Origin: Macrostomum hystrix
Lineage: Eukaryota; Platyhelminthes; Macrostomidae
Reading direction: 5' to 3'
Length of the DNA stretch: 64,000 bases
Assembly (NCBI GenBank): GCA_950097015.1
Contig: CATNEN010000001.1
Coordinates: 3,440,001 to 3,504,000, forward strand
Position numbers and translations under genes: made by a program. Positions 45,248 through 56,411 of the stretch are shown piece after piece (within the stretch, counting starts at the first letter, position 1; each line of letters starts with the position of its first letter). The notes below the pieces were generated by a model that saw nothing but the letters and a program-made list of their open reading frames with translations, ran no database searches and was not told where the DNA came from.

Positions 45248-46394
45248 AGCAGCTTTTCTTAGTCGTTATTTTTTTGCTATACTTAGACCCCTATACTTCT
45301 CTAGCAATGCTGAAGTCCAAGCTGAAATGAAGAAGTATATGATATTAAAAATATTTAAACGAGATTTCCACTAAACTAGGCTTTTGTCCAGAACTGCAAG
45401 AATTAAAAGTGAGGCCATGCTTAAGGTAATCTCCCCTTGACCTCAGGGGAGAGAACAACACCATTACTGAATTAACTGTTTAAATATAAAATGAAAAATT
45501 AACACCCAAACCAGCATTATGCATGAAAGCATATTTACCAAGTTTTTAAGGCAGTCACCCATTTTTTAGAAACTAAGAAAGCTGCCCTTTTCCTTTTTCC
45601 AGTCAGCTGTACAATTCTGAACAAAAACCAAGTTAGTAGGTGCAGAAATGCCCAATTCCTTTAAATCTTACTGTATATAAAACACTTACTAGCACAGCCC
45701 TTCTTTCGAAGAAATTCATTGCCGCTAGTAGGTCCCATCTAAAATTAAGTTTTTAGCAATATGTAAATCAAATGTCTGTCACATACTGATGTGGAGTGTG
45801 CTGCGGGAATCGAGTGGGAATGTGAGCCAGCATAATTTTTCGAATTTTTAAGTAACTAATAATTGCGACCCACATAGCAGCTGGTCACAAAACAAGATCA
45901 TTAATCTTAGGGCCGGGTTTGAGGCGGCGGTGAATCAAGTAGCTGCCGAATCCTCTCTCTCCGGAGTTGTCTAGACTCCCCGTAGGAATGACTGATCGCG
46001 GCCATAATGTTACTGTATGAACTAGTCTAGGTCATAATTCCCCTCCAAACCGCGATCAGATATAGGGGCTCACTCACGCGTTATGAGTGATCGTAAAATT
46101 CTTCATGTCCTCGCTTCTTTACCGTATTCGAGTCCAGCTCGACTTTTATGACCTCCTTCCTTTAGATACATGTAAATATCACTGTAGGCAGGTCGGCGCC
46201 TGCGCTTCCATTGTCCCGGCGGAGTAACAATCGCTGGCTGACTGCCGACGGCTGTTCGCGCAGAACATCTGTCGTTTCCCGCCGCCGGTTCATTGGGAAA
46301 TTGGGGCGGCAGTCGCCGCTTCAATCCCTCGATGACAGGCTGGCGCGAATGTGGGTTGCTTTGATGGATGTCGGGGTTGGCGTGCTGCAAGGCC

Positions 46395-46402
46395 TATTTA
46401 AG
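46395..46402 (+). promoter_or_regulatory. LTR TATA-like box
   Basis: TATTTAAG within GGCCTATTTAAGCAAGCG. Transcription would start about 25-30 bp downstream, and the U3/R boundary is inferred from this. The same motif in the 3' LTR is at 54681-54688. Confidence 0.5.
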
Positions 46403-46877
46403 CAAGCGCGCGGCGCTGCTCCCTCAAAAAAACCTTTTTGCTTCGGACCCTCTTTCTCCCACCGGCTCTTCCCTTTCTCCCCTGCCGGACTTACTTTTGC
46501 CGGGCCGGACTCCCACCGGGCCCAGGACTTATCCCCCAGACCCATTTAGGGCATAGACCCTCGAGCTTATAGCTCCGCAGTTAGCGCAGGCCAATTGCCT
46601 GTTCCCATCCCTTAAGCGCAAGCCACCTCTTTAGGTGAGCTGTTAAATTGAGCCTTGAGCTCCAAGCGTGTTGGCCCCTTGCCGACTCGCAGCATCTTTC
46701 CCTTCCCGGCTTTTGCTATTTTACCCCATCCCCTTCCCCGAGATCGACGGGATTGCAGCACGCGGCTGGAGCATCCAGATAAGTAATCCGCGCAGCGGTT
46801 TGCAATTATTGCTCCTAAGGGGCTTTCTATTAGTTAGGCGGCATTTAGTGGGAGGAAGCTAGGAACTTTTTTCGCCT

Positions 46878-46883
46878 AATAAA
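46878..46883 (+). terminator. LTR poly(A) signal
   Basis: AATAAA within CGCCTAATAAACTATC, 480 bp behind the TATA-like box. The functional copy for the full-length RNA would be the one in the 3' LTR (55164-55169). Confidence 0.5.
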
Positions 46884-48121
46884 CTATCTAATCTAAGCAT
46901 TTTTACTTATTGGGCTTAACTTTATAACAACTTAATTTCTTTTATTATGTCTCCTTTTCACCTTTATTTTAACCTTAGACAGCCCTCTACCATGAGTGGC
47001 TAATCTATTAGGGGAATGGGCTCTGGCACAGCCGAGCTGAAAGCTGCGGCAGGAAGGCAATTGTAAGCGCGCATGAGAGTAATATGGAGCTAGGGATTTG
47101 CAAGTAAAATGCGGAGTGTAGCACGTGTTTTCTTTCTGCCCAGGGGTGGGGAATTCCCTGGCGGGTTTTCCTCGTTTCCTAGCGGAACTGGGAGTGCGTG
47201 TCAGGCTCCCCTGCCAATTGAGTTTCCCTTCCGTTCCCCCTCCCGCTTCCACCGCCAGGGAAGCGGGGGGTGATGATCTTTTAATCTTACGCTCGCATAA
47301 TCACTCAGCCAGTGTTCAGCTTAATCTCTCCTGCCTCTGTTTTCCTCAACTCACACAGACCGGATTTGCTAGTTATCTAATGTGTAGGCTGCAGTCTAAT
47401 GTACCGAATGTGTCTGATGTTTCATGAGTAGGACTCTGGCTAGGGATTTCGCTTTCAGGTTCGGAGTACCACCTCTCTAGACCACTGTAGCGCAAATTCA
47501 GGAATGCCCTGGTGAGGCGTGTCTCGATCCATTCTGGGGTCTTCACCCTAGTCTAAAACGGAAGTTACAGAAGGCTCTATTTTTTCGGCTTGTCTAAGAT
47601 CTGTGTGACAAACTAGGAGCCGCGAGCTCCGGGGACCCAAGTTCCCAAATGTCTGCGGTGGCCACGTAGGCGCATTGGGTGGTGGCGCTACCTTAGATCA
47701 TTTTCCGCTTTGCCGATAGCCTTTCCGCATTTCTAAGACAAGAGCCTAGGCCGAGTCGACCACTGCTACCGAGTTTAGGGGTCAGTTACGAACATGCTAC
47801 TGATGACAGTAGGCTGCATAGCCCTGTCCTATCCGTCTGCGGGTAGTCCGACATCTATTTAGACTTTTAGCCGGTTTCGAGCACTGCTTGGGGTAGGCAC
47901 GGCAGTCATGCCTGTGGCCTATGGGTTGAGTGGGACTGGCCAGCCTGAGGCCGAGAGGACCACTCCCTGCATCCACTGTCTCTCCCTTCATCTCTCCCTT
48001 CATCCCTCTTTCCGCGGCAACTCGCGAACCTTTGCGGTATGACTTCCGACTCTATCGCCATCCCCACACTCCTTTCCTTCACGAGGACAGATCATCGGAT
48101 TGCAAACCCGCAGCTATTTCA

Positions 48122-48142
48122 ATGGTGGCATCGAGGTGGGAT
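48122..48142 (+). other. Probable primer-binding site
   Basis: TGGTGGCATCGAGGTGGG begins one base after the LTR end (48123). It starts with the TGG needed to pair with a tRNA 3' CCA. The tRNA species was not determined. Confidence 0.55.
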
Positions 48143-49485
48143 CTAGAAAGGGCGCGAAACGAACCTGAATTTATTTCAATTGTTAGTTAAGCGCCGCAGA
48201 TTTCTGTGGCGGTTAGCCGTAAGGGCTTCTTCTAGATTTCATTATCCGTATGCCGGAATCTTATCTCTGGAGACTGGACTTCAGTTCCGAGTAACTGTCA
48301 ATTAATTCTCTTCGAACAGTTTCAATTTGATTCGGACTTTAATGTAAGGTTTTGTTAGAGTTTCTAAAAATTCTGATTAGTGACTTTCTACTATGAGTAG
48401 GCTGTGTGAGTGGACTTCATGCTAGAGTGTCTTCGGGTTATGTGGCTACTGCAGGAGTCGGGGACTGTCTGCGGGGTTTTCCTGCGTGATTGTTCTAGGC
48501 GAGGGTAATCTAAACGGAGTAACCGGGCTCTAAGCCACGGACCCCTAAGCCGAAGCGAGGCTCCAGATGTAAAATACCTGGACTTCCCAGCCTTGTAAAT
48601 CGCAGAGGCGAAGCCCCTGGCCACCCCCCCCAGGAAGGGCCCTCTGAGCGAATCGGGGATTAGCTTTTCCTTGGGCGTCGCGCAAGGCCCGTTCTCATGT
48701 TCCTGATTCTGAAGGTGCCACGTAGCTTTGACTAAGTCTAACTTATGGGCGGAATAGTTAAGGGTCGGGACCCTGAGGGAGTCTAAGGACGCCCGTGCCC
48801 GCGCCCTGAAACTGCCGACCTTGGGGATAGGCTAGAAATCGGTCGGCATGTCCTTTTCTAAGAAGCTCTCTGAAGGGTGGTCTAAACGCAGTAACCGGGC
48901 TTTTGCCCTACGGACTCCTAAGCCGAAGCGAGGCTCCAGATGTAAAATACCTGGACTTCCCAGCCTTGTGAATCGCAGAGGCGAAGCCCCTGGCCACCCC
49001 CCCCAGGAAGGGCCCTCTGAGCGAATCGGGGATTAGCCTTCTTTGAGTAACTTATTGAAGTCGTGTACTTTCCAAGGTAGGGCGATAGGCTGCTGCAGGC
49101 GCAGGCTGGCAGTAGTACTGGCCCCGCCGTACCTATAGTGTAACAGTCCGCTATAGGGTTGCTGAATGAGTGCTAAGTTAAAACCTAGACTCCTATGTCC
49201 CAAGTTCGAGTGCGCGCAAGCAGTTGTCGGAAGCCAAGGCTGGAAGTAGAGCTAGCCAGGGCCCCGGGCCCTTTCTCTCTCCCATCAGTTTTTCATTTAT
49301 CGCTTTATCGGCCGCTGCATCGCAGTCTTTGTTCGCTAGGGCCGGTTTTTTTTTCAATTGCTTATTCTCCGCGGCCACTGCCGTGTGCAGCACCCCGCTT
49401 AGCCCATTTTTTTCTCATCCCCAGTGTGGCTTTAGCGACAAACTCCCTCTTAACTCGCAAAATCCTCATTTCCTCTGTGGCCAAC
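48143..49485 (+). other. Long leader with a 156-bp internal duplication
   Basis: Untranslated leader between the primer-binding site and gag. A block starting TCTAAACGSAGTAACCGGGC and ending GAATCGGGGATTAGC occurs at 48509-48664 and again at 48881-49037 with few differences. It may be a packaging or dimerisation region, but that is inference. Confidence 0.8.
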
Positions 49486-50559
49486 ATGTCTGACCAGGAG
49501 GATGAGGTGGTGGAGGCTGTTGGCAGTGCCCGCCCACCGAGAGGCCGCGCTGCAGCTGCAGCGCGAGCCGAACCCCCAGCAACTGCGGCAGCCCAGCCGG
49601 CAGACCCAGTGGAGCGCCTAGCCTCCCTGATGGAGCGTTTAGAGCCGCGGCGGGCTAGGACCCACCGAGTAAAAATTGCTTTAGAACCGTTCGAGTCGGC
49701 GAAGGACTCTTTTCCCCGCTGGCTGCGCAGGTTTAATTTGAAGGTCGAGGCCGAGGGTCTTGAGACGGAGGAGGAGAAAATCCTCACCCTCCTGGCTCAC
49801 TTAGGGGGCGAACCCTTGACCCAGGCCATGAGCCTACCGCGCCGAGTGACCTACCCGCGGTTTGTGCAAGATCTGACCGAGGCCCTCAGCGGCGCCTGCA
49901 CACCCTATGCCCGGCTCCTTAGCGGGCGCAACCTTAAGCAGGACAGAGGCGAGTCATACGCCTCGTTCGCTGACCGCCTGCGATCTGTGGCCACCCAGGT
50001 CAACCCCAATGGCCGCGGCCCACCCTTTGAACAAGCCCTCCTGGCCTCCTTCCTAGAAGGTATCACGGCCCCCCCGGAGGTGTTGGCGCCCATGATGCGG
50101 ATGGAATTCGCCACGGTAGAGGCGGCTGCCGCTGAGCTGCGCGCCGCCACCCAGGCATTCGAGATGGCCGCTGAGCGCGACCCCCGTCGCCGAGTGCGCC
50201 AGGTCAGGGCCGGGCTAGCAGAGGAGCAAGAACCCCCCGGCGAGATTCAAGCCGTCCGCCGTGAGCAGCAGCACTTGGCCCAGGAACTGGCCAAAGTTTC
50301 CCAGCAGCTCGCGGAAGTCACGCGGCAGCTGCGCGAATCACAGCCAACCCCGGCCCGCCCGCCTCATCCGCACCCGTCCGGGCACCAGTGGTACCCCAGG
50401 GTAGCAATAGGGCCGCGCAGGAAGCACCGTGGAAACTACGCCGCGGGAAACGGGAGTGGGGCCGCCGACTGGAGGCAGCCCGATTATCCGGAGGCGCCTC
50501 AGGCAGCTCGGGCGATCGAGGCCCCCCCGTTGATGCCTCCCCCATCAAAGTCCGAGTGA
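49486..50559 (+). CDS. Gag-like protein of the LTR element
   Basis: 357 residues from the ATG at 49486 (context CCAACATGTC, acidic MSDQEDEVVEAVG). The frame is open further upstream, but the leader part looks non-coding. Ala/Arg-rich N-terminus, then a Ty3/gypsy-type retrotransposon gag domain: FPRWLRRFNLKVEAEG, ILTLLAHLGGEPLTQA, YASFADRLRSVATQVN and ALLASFLEGITAPPEV. A predicted coiled coil (REQQHLAQELAKVSQQLAEV) follows. There is no CCHC zinc knuckle, unusual for a gag. It ends 36 bp after a possible slippery site. Confidence 0.85.
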   Translation: MSDQEDEVVEAVGSARPPRGRAAAAARAEPPATAAAQPADPVERLASLMERLEPRRARTHRVKIALEPFESAKDSFPRWLRRFNLKVEAEGLETEEEKILTLLAHLGGEPLTQAMSLPRRVTYPRFVQDLTEALSGACTPYARLLSGRNLKQDRGESYASFADRLRSVATQVNPNGRGPPFEQALLASFLEGITAPPEVLAPMMRMEFATVEAAAAELRAATQAFEMAAERDPRRRVRQVRAGLAEEQEPPGEIQAVRREQQHLAQELAKVSQQLAEVTRQLRESQPTPARPPHPHPSGHQWYPRVAIGPRRKHRGNYAAGNGSGAADWRQPDYPEAPQAARAIEAPPLMPPPSKSE

Positions 50560-50990
50560 ATTCACTCGGCCGAGTCCCCACCCGAGTGCGCACCCGCCCC
50601 AACCGCTCTGAGAAGCTCAGTGAGGTGTGGGTCGCCTTGGAGTTGGACGGGGCACCCCTTGACCTTCTGATCGACACTGGGTCTATGGTCAATGTGCTTC
50701 CGGGCTCGTTGTCATCCATCATCTCCCATTATCATTTCGACCCCCCTCAATTTTCTTTATTCGCATATAATGGCACCCCTATAATTGCACAGGCGCAAGT
50801 CAAAGTCAAATTGCAGGTTGGCGCCGAAGCGTTGGACACGCTATTCTTAGTGGTCGAGGGCGACTGCTCTCCCCTTCTAGGCGCCTCCTGGTTGGCTCAT
50901 CACCACGCCATCCTCGATTTTGACTCGCGCCAACTAATCATTTACAACCAGTCTATTCCCTTCTCGCTCAGGCGGAAGCCTGCCTTTTAG
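50523..50990 (+). CDS. Retropepsin-type aspartic protease (-1 frame)
   Basis: The frame is open from 50388 and overlaps the gag end in the -1 phase. The candidate slip site C_CCC_CCG (50523-50529, gag phase) lies in the overlap. The product shows LLIDTGSMVNVL with the catalytic DTG (50673-50681), a flap-like FAYNGTPII and LLGASWL in place of the usual ILGxD. It would cleave the Gag polyprotein. The frame ends at a TAG at 50988-50990, where an LTR element would normally continue into reverse transcriptase. Confidence 0.85.
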   Translation, partial: PPVDASPIKVRVNSLGRVPTRVRTRPNRSEKLSEVWVALELDGAPLDLLIDTGSMVNVLPGSLSSIISHYHFDPPQFSLFAYNGTPIIAQAQVKVKLQVGAEALDTLFLVVEGDCSPLLGASWLAHHHAILDFDSRQLIIYNQSIPFSLRRKPAF

Positions 50991-51121
50991 GGCTGAGGAA
51001 CTCCCCTCCCCTTTCCTTCCCCCCCTCTCCCCCCCTTGGGGATATTTAGACTGGAGGTTAGTGGAGGAGCCGGGAAGTCTAGAAGGGACGCAGTCAGTTC
51101 AGTTTAACAAGGATTGTCGAC

Positions 51122-51691
51122 ATGGCTGGCCTGAGCATCACTGTGGCCTGGTGGCTGGAGACGGTCGCCACCGACTATCGGCGAGAGTTGGCCGGCAAGA
51201 ATACCTGGATTATGGTCCGCCTGTGGCTACTCCCTGCGTTGGGCCGTGCGGCACAGGCCGGAATCGATCTCGCCCTGGCATGCAGGCTAGCCGAAGCCCG
51301 GTGGTTGGCGCAGGCATGGGTCGAGGAACGGGACCCGAGCCCGCCAAGAGGTGAGGACGAGGAGACCCTGCCTTGGAATGTCCGGTGGCCGCATTACTGT
51401 CCGCCAGAAGACTGGGGCATGGCGGTGCCCGAAGCCCTCATGTCCTGGCTGCAGGCTACCCGGATACCTGGCAGGTGGGATCTCGAGCACCAGCTGGTGG
51501 GAGAGCTGGTTGGTGAAGCCGTCTGGAGGCAATCTTCCGGACTAGCCTCTACACCATGGCATAGCTGGGCAGTGGACGCGTCAACCATCGAGGAGACGCC
51601 ACCAGGCGACAGCACGCTCGGCCGCATGGTGAGACAGATTGAAGGTGATAGTGGGGACATAGCGGAGAGTACGCCCATTAAGGAAGAATAG
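51122..51691 (+). CDS. Third ORF of the LTR element, unknown
   Basis: 189 residues from an ATG in good context (GTCGACATGGC). Tryptophan-rich: WWLETVATDYRREL, WNVRWPHYCPPEDWG, WLQATRIPGRWDLEHQL, then an acidic tail. No reverse transcriptase, integrase, envelope or other family could be recognised, and no transmembrane segment is evident. It occupies the place where pol is expected. It could be a captured gene or a lineage-specific accessory protein. Confidence 0.55.
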   Translation: MAGLSITVAWWLETVATDYRRELAGKNTWIMVRLWLLPALGRAAQAGIDLALACRLAEARWLAQAWVEERDPSPPRGEDEETLPWNVRWPHYCPPEDWGMAVPEALMSWLQATRIPGRWDLEHQLVGELVGEAVWRQSSGLASTPWHSWAVDASTIEETPPGDSTLGRMVRQIEGDSGDIAESTPIKEE

Positions 51692-54049
51692 GAGGATGGG
51701 ATCTTAGAATCCGAATGGAGCATGATAATGCGCGAGGATACCTATGGTAAGCCCTACCCGCCAAATCTTTCCCTTGTTCTCCCCATCCTTTTGCCCTTTA
51801 TTAACAGCTCGCACCGCGCACCTTTTGTTTTTCTTCCTACAGTGCATGCTTTTCCCTCCTCTCATTTAAAAGCCGTCTTGGCACAAAATTTATTCTAAAA
51901 ACTCTTATAATTTTTAGTCAAAAACCCAAAAACATACATATTGGGGCGAAACTCCCCTGGTAAACTTTTCGCTTGAGATAATTTCTAACTGCAGCAGTCT
52001 AGGGCGCGCACCCTTCTTTTCTCAAACATTTAAAATGACTCGCACCACATTGTGAATGGCACCCTCTATATCGCTTTGTTTCGGGTGGGCCGTGGAGTTG
52101 GTTCATCTGGGGACAGATTTCTATATTAGGAGGGATACCAACCCGCCAAAGTGAGCGGGGTGGTATGATGGGCACTCTAAGTTTGGGATGGGGTGGGTGT
52201 TTGAACCGGGAACTGGCAGGCTTTTAGCTCAGGTTGAGGGGAGTTTTCGTATTGGTTTAGAAGGCAGTGGGCATTTCAATGGTGGCTCCTTTTCTAAGGG
52301 AGGTGAGAAGTGACTGTGAGGCACCGCGAAAAGGACAGGGTTGTTTACGTAGATGGATCAACTGGATTGCGGGCACCTAAGCAAGCCTCTCTGTTGTAAC
52401 TTTTCGATTAGTTCCATGTCCACCTTATTATTATTGAGGGGGCTCGCTTTAGATGTAAACTGGGAATGACGCGTTGTTCTTTAGAATTCTCTAAGCATGA
52501 ATAGCACCGATCTGTTAAATCAAGGAAACCAGCCAGAAATCATGTAATCAGCACACGCCACCACTTCTCCTTCGGAATGGGTGTATTATTAAGAACGTAT
52601 TTACGCATTTTTGGTCGAAACCAAATGGTGAGCAAGACATGCATCAAAAAAAATAAGCAATAGGGGCGGGGGAAATAAGCATTGGGATTATGTACTGTGG
52701 CTCTGGGGTCAATGTCTTTGTAAAAAAAACCCCAGAGCCCGTCCTTTCCGGCCTCCCGTCGCCTTCAGCGGCGCTGGCGGAGGTAGGCGGCCATCAAGGC
52801 CCCCGCGACGGCCAAGAGGCCGGCCGCAGCGATTGGGCCGATTATTCCTGTCAGGACAGTTTCCCCAATGTCGCGCACGGCCTGCACGAGATGGCCGGGC
52901 GCCACGTCAATATCTGTGGAAGATGGAATGGGTTGTTTTATGAAGAAGTGGGTAGTTGAGCAGCTGCGGCTGGGGGTGAATGCAGGGATTCAGTGATTCC
53001 GTTCGAATAATATTTCACTGGTGGCTAATTCAGGATGAGAGGCAAGGTTGGATTACGGCGACTTACTAATAGCGAATTCTACGCGCGCAGGTGGCTGCGG
53101 TCCGACATCTCTGGAAGTAGGAGGGCAGGACGGTGGTAATCAATCACGGTGAGAGCAAATTCGCGAAATTTTTTATACAAATTAAACTCGATCTAATGCT
53201 AATTTAGGATTTCACTGGGATTTCTCAACTTAGCGGGCCGAGGGATCTGGGTTCGGGTTAAGATCAGTCATAGATAAGAATCGGGTTGGGGGTGCCGGGA
53301 ACTGCTATAATTACCCTAGTTAGTCTAATTATTATTCAATCATTTTAATCGCCCCTCAATAACCGGCCTTGGGAGGCCGAGTAGAAGCAATATAACTCAC
53401 CTTTCTTCTCCAGGCAGCTGCAGGGCCGGGGCTGGCACCTCCGCAAGCGGAATGATGGCGGAGCTTGTTATGCGCATTTTTACTGCAGCACCGATGGAAC
53501 CGCGCGCAACGCCTCGGCAACCAGCCCGGCGAACATTCTCGGGCACGGCCAGCCGTGAACACCTGGCGCGCGGCAAATCAGAGGCCACCAAGGCCCGGCA
53601 GCAGGATCGGCCAGGGCGCAAATGGGCTGAACAACCTGGACCCACCTGGAGAGAGCACGGCCGGACCCCTCGGACTCAAGGCAAGACGGCCGGGGCCTCC
53701 CAGGATTGCGCAACCGAGACCAAGCCGGGCAAGGAGGACTGGGACGAGCGGCAACCGCCTGGAGAGGAAAGCGAGCCGGGACGAGGCACCCCCTGGGCAA
53801 CGAGAACAACATCGCCGCGACCGGAATGCGCACCCACCTCCCCTCAGGACTCTATCCCTTAGTCGCTAGGGGCGCCGACCGTTTTGACTCTCGCACCAAT
53901 CTATTTATAGCCGTACGTACGTACGCATTAGGGTTTCTTCTCTAGCGGAATTCTTCCTAGGGTTCTCTACGGTATGTTGTAGGTTTTTTTTGTCCCCTCG
54001 ATTCTCGAGACACCCCGCTACTACTGTCAGTAGGCACGTAAGTGTCTTA
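51692..54049. other. 3' interior of the LTR element, mostly without supported genes
   Basis: Behind the third ORF there is about 2.3 kb with no reverse transcriptase, integrase or RNase H motif on either strand. The antisense ORF above is the only candidate. A GC-rich part at 53400-53860 has overlapping ORFs on both strands without family signatures. Confidence 0.6.
52765..52990 (-). CDS. Antisense ORF with hydrophobic C-terminal segment (possible exon)
   Basis: On the minus strand an open frame ends DIGETVLTGIIGPIAAAG, then LLAVAGALMAAYLRQRR and a stop at 52765. That is a membrane-spanning stretch followed by a short basic tail. An acceptor-like CATCTTCCACAG lies at 52915-52926, and a strong donor (GAAG|GTGAGT type) lies upstream on the same strand at 53400. 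An antisense spliced gene is thus possible, but I could not join the two without a stop in the frames tested. The resemblance is to a membrane anchor in general; no homologue identified. Confidence 0.3.
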
Positions 54050-54072
54050 CGTGAAAGTGAGCGAAGGTGGAG
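54050..54072 (+). other. Probable polypurine tract
   Basis: GAAAGTGAGCGAAGGTGGAG directly abuts the 3' LTR start (TGATGTGG). It is purine-rich with two pyrimidine breaks, so a weak but correctly placed plus-strand primer site. Confidence 0.5.
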
Positions 54073-56407
54073 TGATGTGGAGTGTGCTGCGGGAATCGAG
54101 TGGGAATGTGAGCCAGCATAATTTTTCGAATTTTTAAGTAACTAATAATTGCGACCCACATAGCAGCTGGTCACAAAACAAGATCATTAATCTTAGGGCC
54201 GGGTTTGAGGCGGCGGTGAATCAAGTAGCTGCCGAATCCTCTCTCTCCGGAGTTGTCTAGACTCCCCGTAGGAATGACTGATCGCGGCCATAATGTTACT
54301 GTATGAACTAGTCTAGGTCATAATTCCCCTCCAAACCGCGATCAGATATAGGGGCTCACTCACGCGTTATGAGTGATCGTAAAATTCTTCATGTCCTCGC
54401 TTCTTTACCGTATTCGAGTCCAGCTCGACTTTTATGACCTCCTTCCTTTAGATACATGTAAATATCACTGTAGGCAGGTCGGCGCCTGCGCTTCCATTGT
54501 CCCGGCGGAGTAACAATCGCTGGCTGACTGCCGACGGCTGTTCGCGCAGAACATCTGTCGTTTCCCGCCGCCGGTTCATTGGGAAATTGGGGCGGCAGTC
54601 GCCGCTTCAATCCCTCGATGACAGGCTGGCGCGAATGTGGGTTGCTTTGATGGATGTCGGGGTTGGCGTGCTGCAAGGCCTATTTAAGCAAGCGCGCGGC
54701 GCTGCTCCCTCAAAAAAACCTTTTTGCTTCGGACCCTCTTTCTCCCACCGGCTCTTCCCTTTCTCCCCTGCCGGACTTACTTTTGCCGGGCCGGACTCCC
54801 ACCGGGCCCAGGACTTATCCCCCAGACCCATTTAGGGCATAGACCCTCGAGCTTATAGCTCCGCAGTTAGCGCAGGCCAATTGCCTGTTCCCATCCCTTA
54901 AGCGCAAGCCACCTCTTTAGGTGAGCTGTTAAATTGAGCCTTGAGCTCCAAGCGTGTTGGCCCCTTGCCGACTCGCAGCATCTTTCCCTTCCCGGCTTTT
55001 GCTATTTTACCCCATCCCCTTCCCCGAGATCGACGGGATTGCAGCACGCGGCTGGAGCATCCAGATAAGTAATCCGCGCAGCGGTTTGCAATTATTGCTC
55101 CTAAGGGGCTTTCTATTAGTTAGGCGGCATTTAGTGGGAGGAAGCTAGGAACTTTTTTCGCCTAATAAACTATCTAATCTAAGCATTTTTACTTATTGGG
55201 CTTAACTTTATAACAACTTAATTTCTTTTATTATGTCTCCTTTTCACCTTTATTTTAACCTTAGACAGCCCTCTACCATGAGTGGCTAATCTATTAGGGG
55301 AATGGGCTCTGGCACAGCCGAGCTGAAAGCTGCGGCAGGAAGGCAATTGTAAGCGCGCATGAGAGTAATATGGAGCTAGGGATTTGCAAGTAAAATGCGG
55401 AGTGTAGCACGTGTTTTCTTTCTGCCCAGGGGTGGGGAATTCCCTGGCGGGTTTTCCTCGTTTCCTAGCGGAACTGGGAGTGCGTGTCAGGCTCCCCTGC
55501 CAATTGAGTTTCCCTTCCGTTCCCCCTCCCGCTTCCACCGCCAGGGAAGCGGGGGGTGATGATCTTTTAATCTTACGCTCGCATAATCACTCAGCCAGTG
55601 TTCAGCTTAATCTCTCCTGCCTCTGTTTTCCTCAACTCACACAGACCGGATTTGCTAGTTATCTAATGTGTAGGCTGCAGTCTAATGTACCGAATGTGTC
55701 TGATGTTTCATGAGTAGGACTCTGGCTAGGGATTTCGCTTTCAGGTTCGGAGTACCACCTCTCTAGACCACTGTAGCGCAAATTCAGGAATGCCCTGGTG
55801 AGGCGTGTCTCGATCCATTCTGGGGTCTTCACCCTAGTCTAAAACGGAAGTTACAGAAGGCTCTATTTTTTCGGCTTGTCTAAGATCTGTGTGACAAACT
55901 AGGAGCCGCGAGCTCCGGGGACCCAAGTTCCCAAATGTCTGCGGTGGCCACGTAGGCGCATTGGGTGGTGGCGCTACCTTAGATCATTTTCCGCTTTGCC
56001 GATAGCCTTTCCGCATTTCTAAGACAAGAGCCTAGGCCGAGTCGACCACTGCTACCGAGTTTAGGGGTCAGTTACGAACATGCTACTGATGACAGTAGGC
56101 TGCATAGCCCTGTCCTATCCGTCTGCGGGTAGTCCGACATCTATTTAGACTTTTAGCCGGTTTCGAGCACTGCTTGGGGTAGGCACGGCAGTCATGCCTG
56201 TGGCCTATGGGTTGAGTGGGACTGGCCAGCCTGAGGCCGAGAGGACCACTCCCTGCATCCACTGTCTCTCCCTTCATCTCTCCCTTCATCCCTCTTTCCG
56301 CGGCAACTCGCGAACCTTTGCGGTATGACTTCCGACTCTATCGCCATCCCCACACTCCTTTCCTTCACGAGGACAGATCATCGGATTGCAAACCCGCAGC
56401 TATTTCA
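54073..56407 (+). repeat. 3' LTR
   Basis: 2335 bp, matching the 5' LTR at every position I compared. It ends AGCTATTTCA followed by the target duplication ATAC. Confidence 0.95.
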
Positions 56408-56411
56408 ATAC

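Larger units (their letters stand above)
45787..48121 (+). repeat. 5' LTR
   Basis: Starts TGATGTGGAGTGTGCTGCGG and ends AGCTATTTCA. Its partner is at 54073-56407 at a constant offset of 8286. A TATA-like TATTTAAG is at 46395-46402 and AATAAA at 46878-46883, so U3 is roughly 640 bp, R roughly 450 bp and U5 about 1.2 kb, which is unusually long. Small ORFs in the LTR are identical in both copies and have no recognisable product. Confidence 0.95.
45787..56407 (+). mobile_element. Gag-protease LTR retrotransposon without pol, 10.6 kb
   Basis: Two 2335-bp LTRs (TG...CA) flank a 5951-bp interior. The 4-bp direct repeat ATAC flanks the element (45783-45786 and 56408-56411). The interior encodes gag, a protease in the -1 frame and a third ORF. 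There is no reverse transcriptase, RNase H or integrase anywhere between 50990 and 54072. The protease and -1 overlap suggest derivation from a Ty3-like element. It must be mobilised by enzymes supplied in trans. The LTRs match wherever compared, which implies a recent insertion. Confidence 0.93.

Noticed and set aside
46211-48190. Small ORFs inside the LTRs as genes
   Set aside because: Same ORFs in both LTRs, no family signature, overlapping on both strands; better explained as non-coding U3/R/U5.
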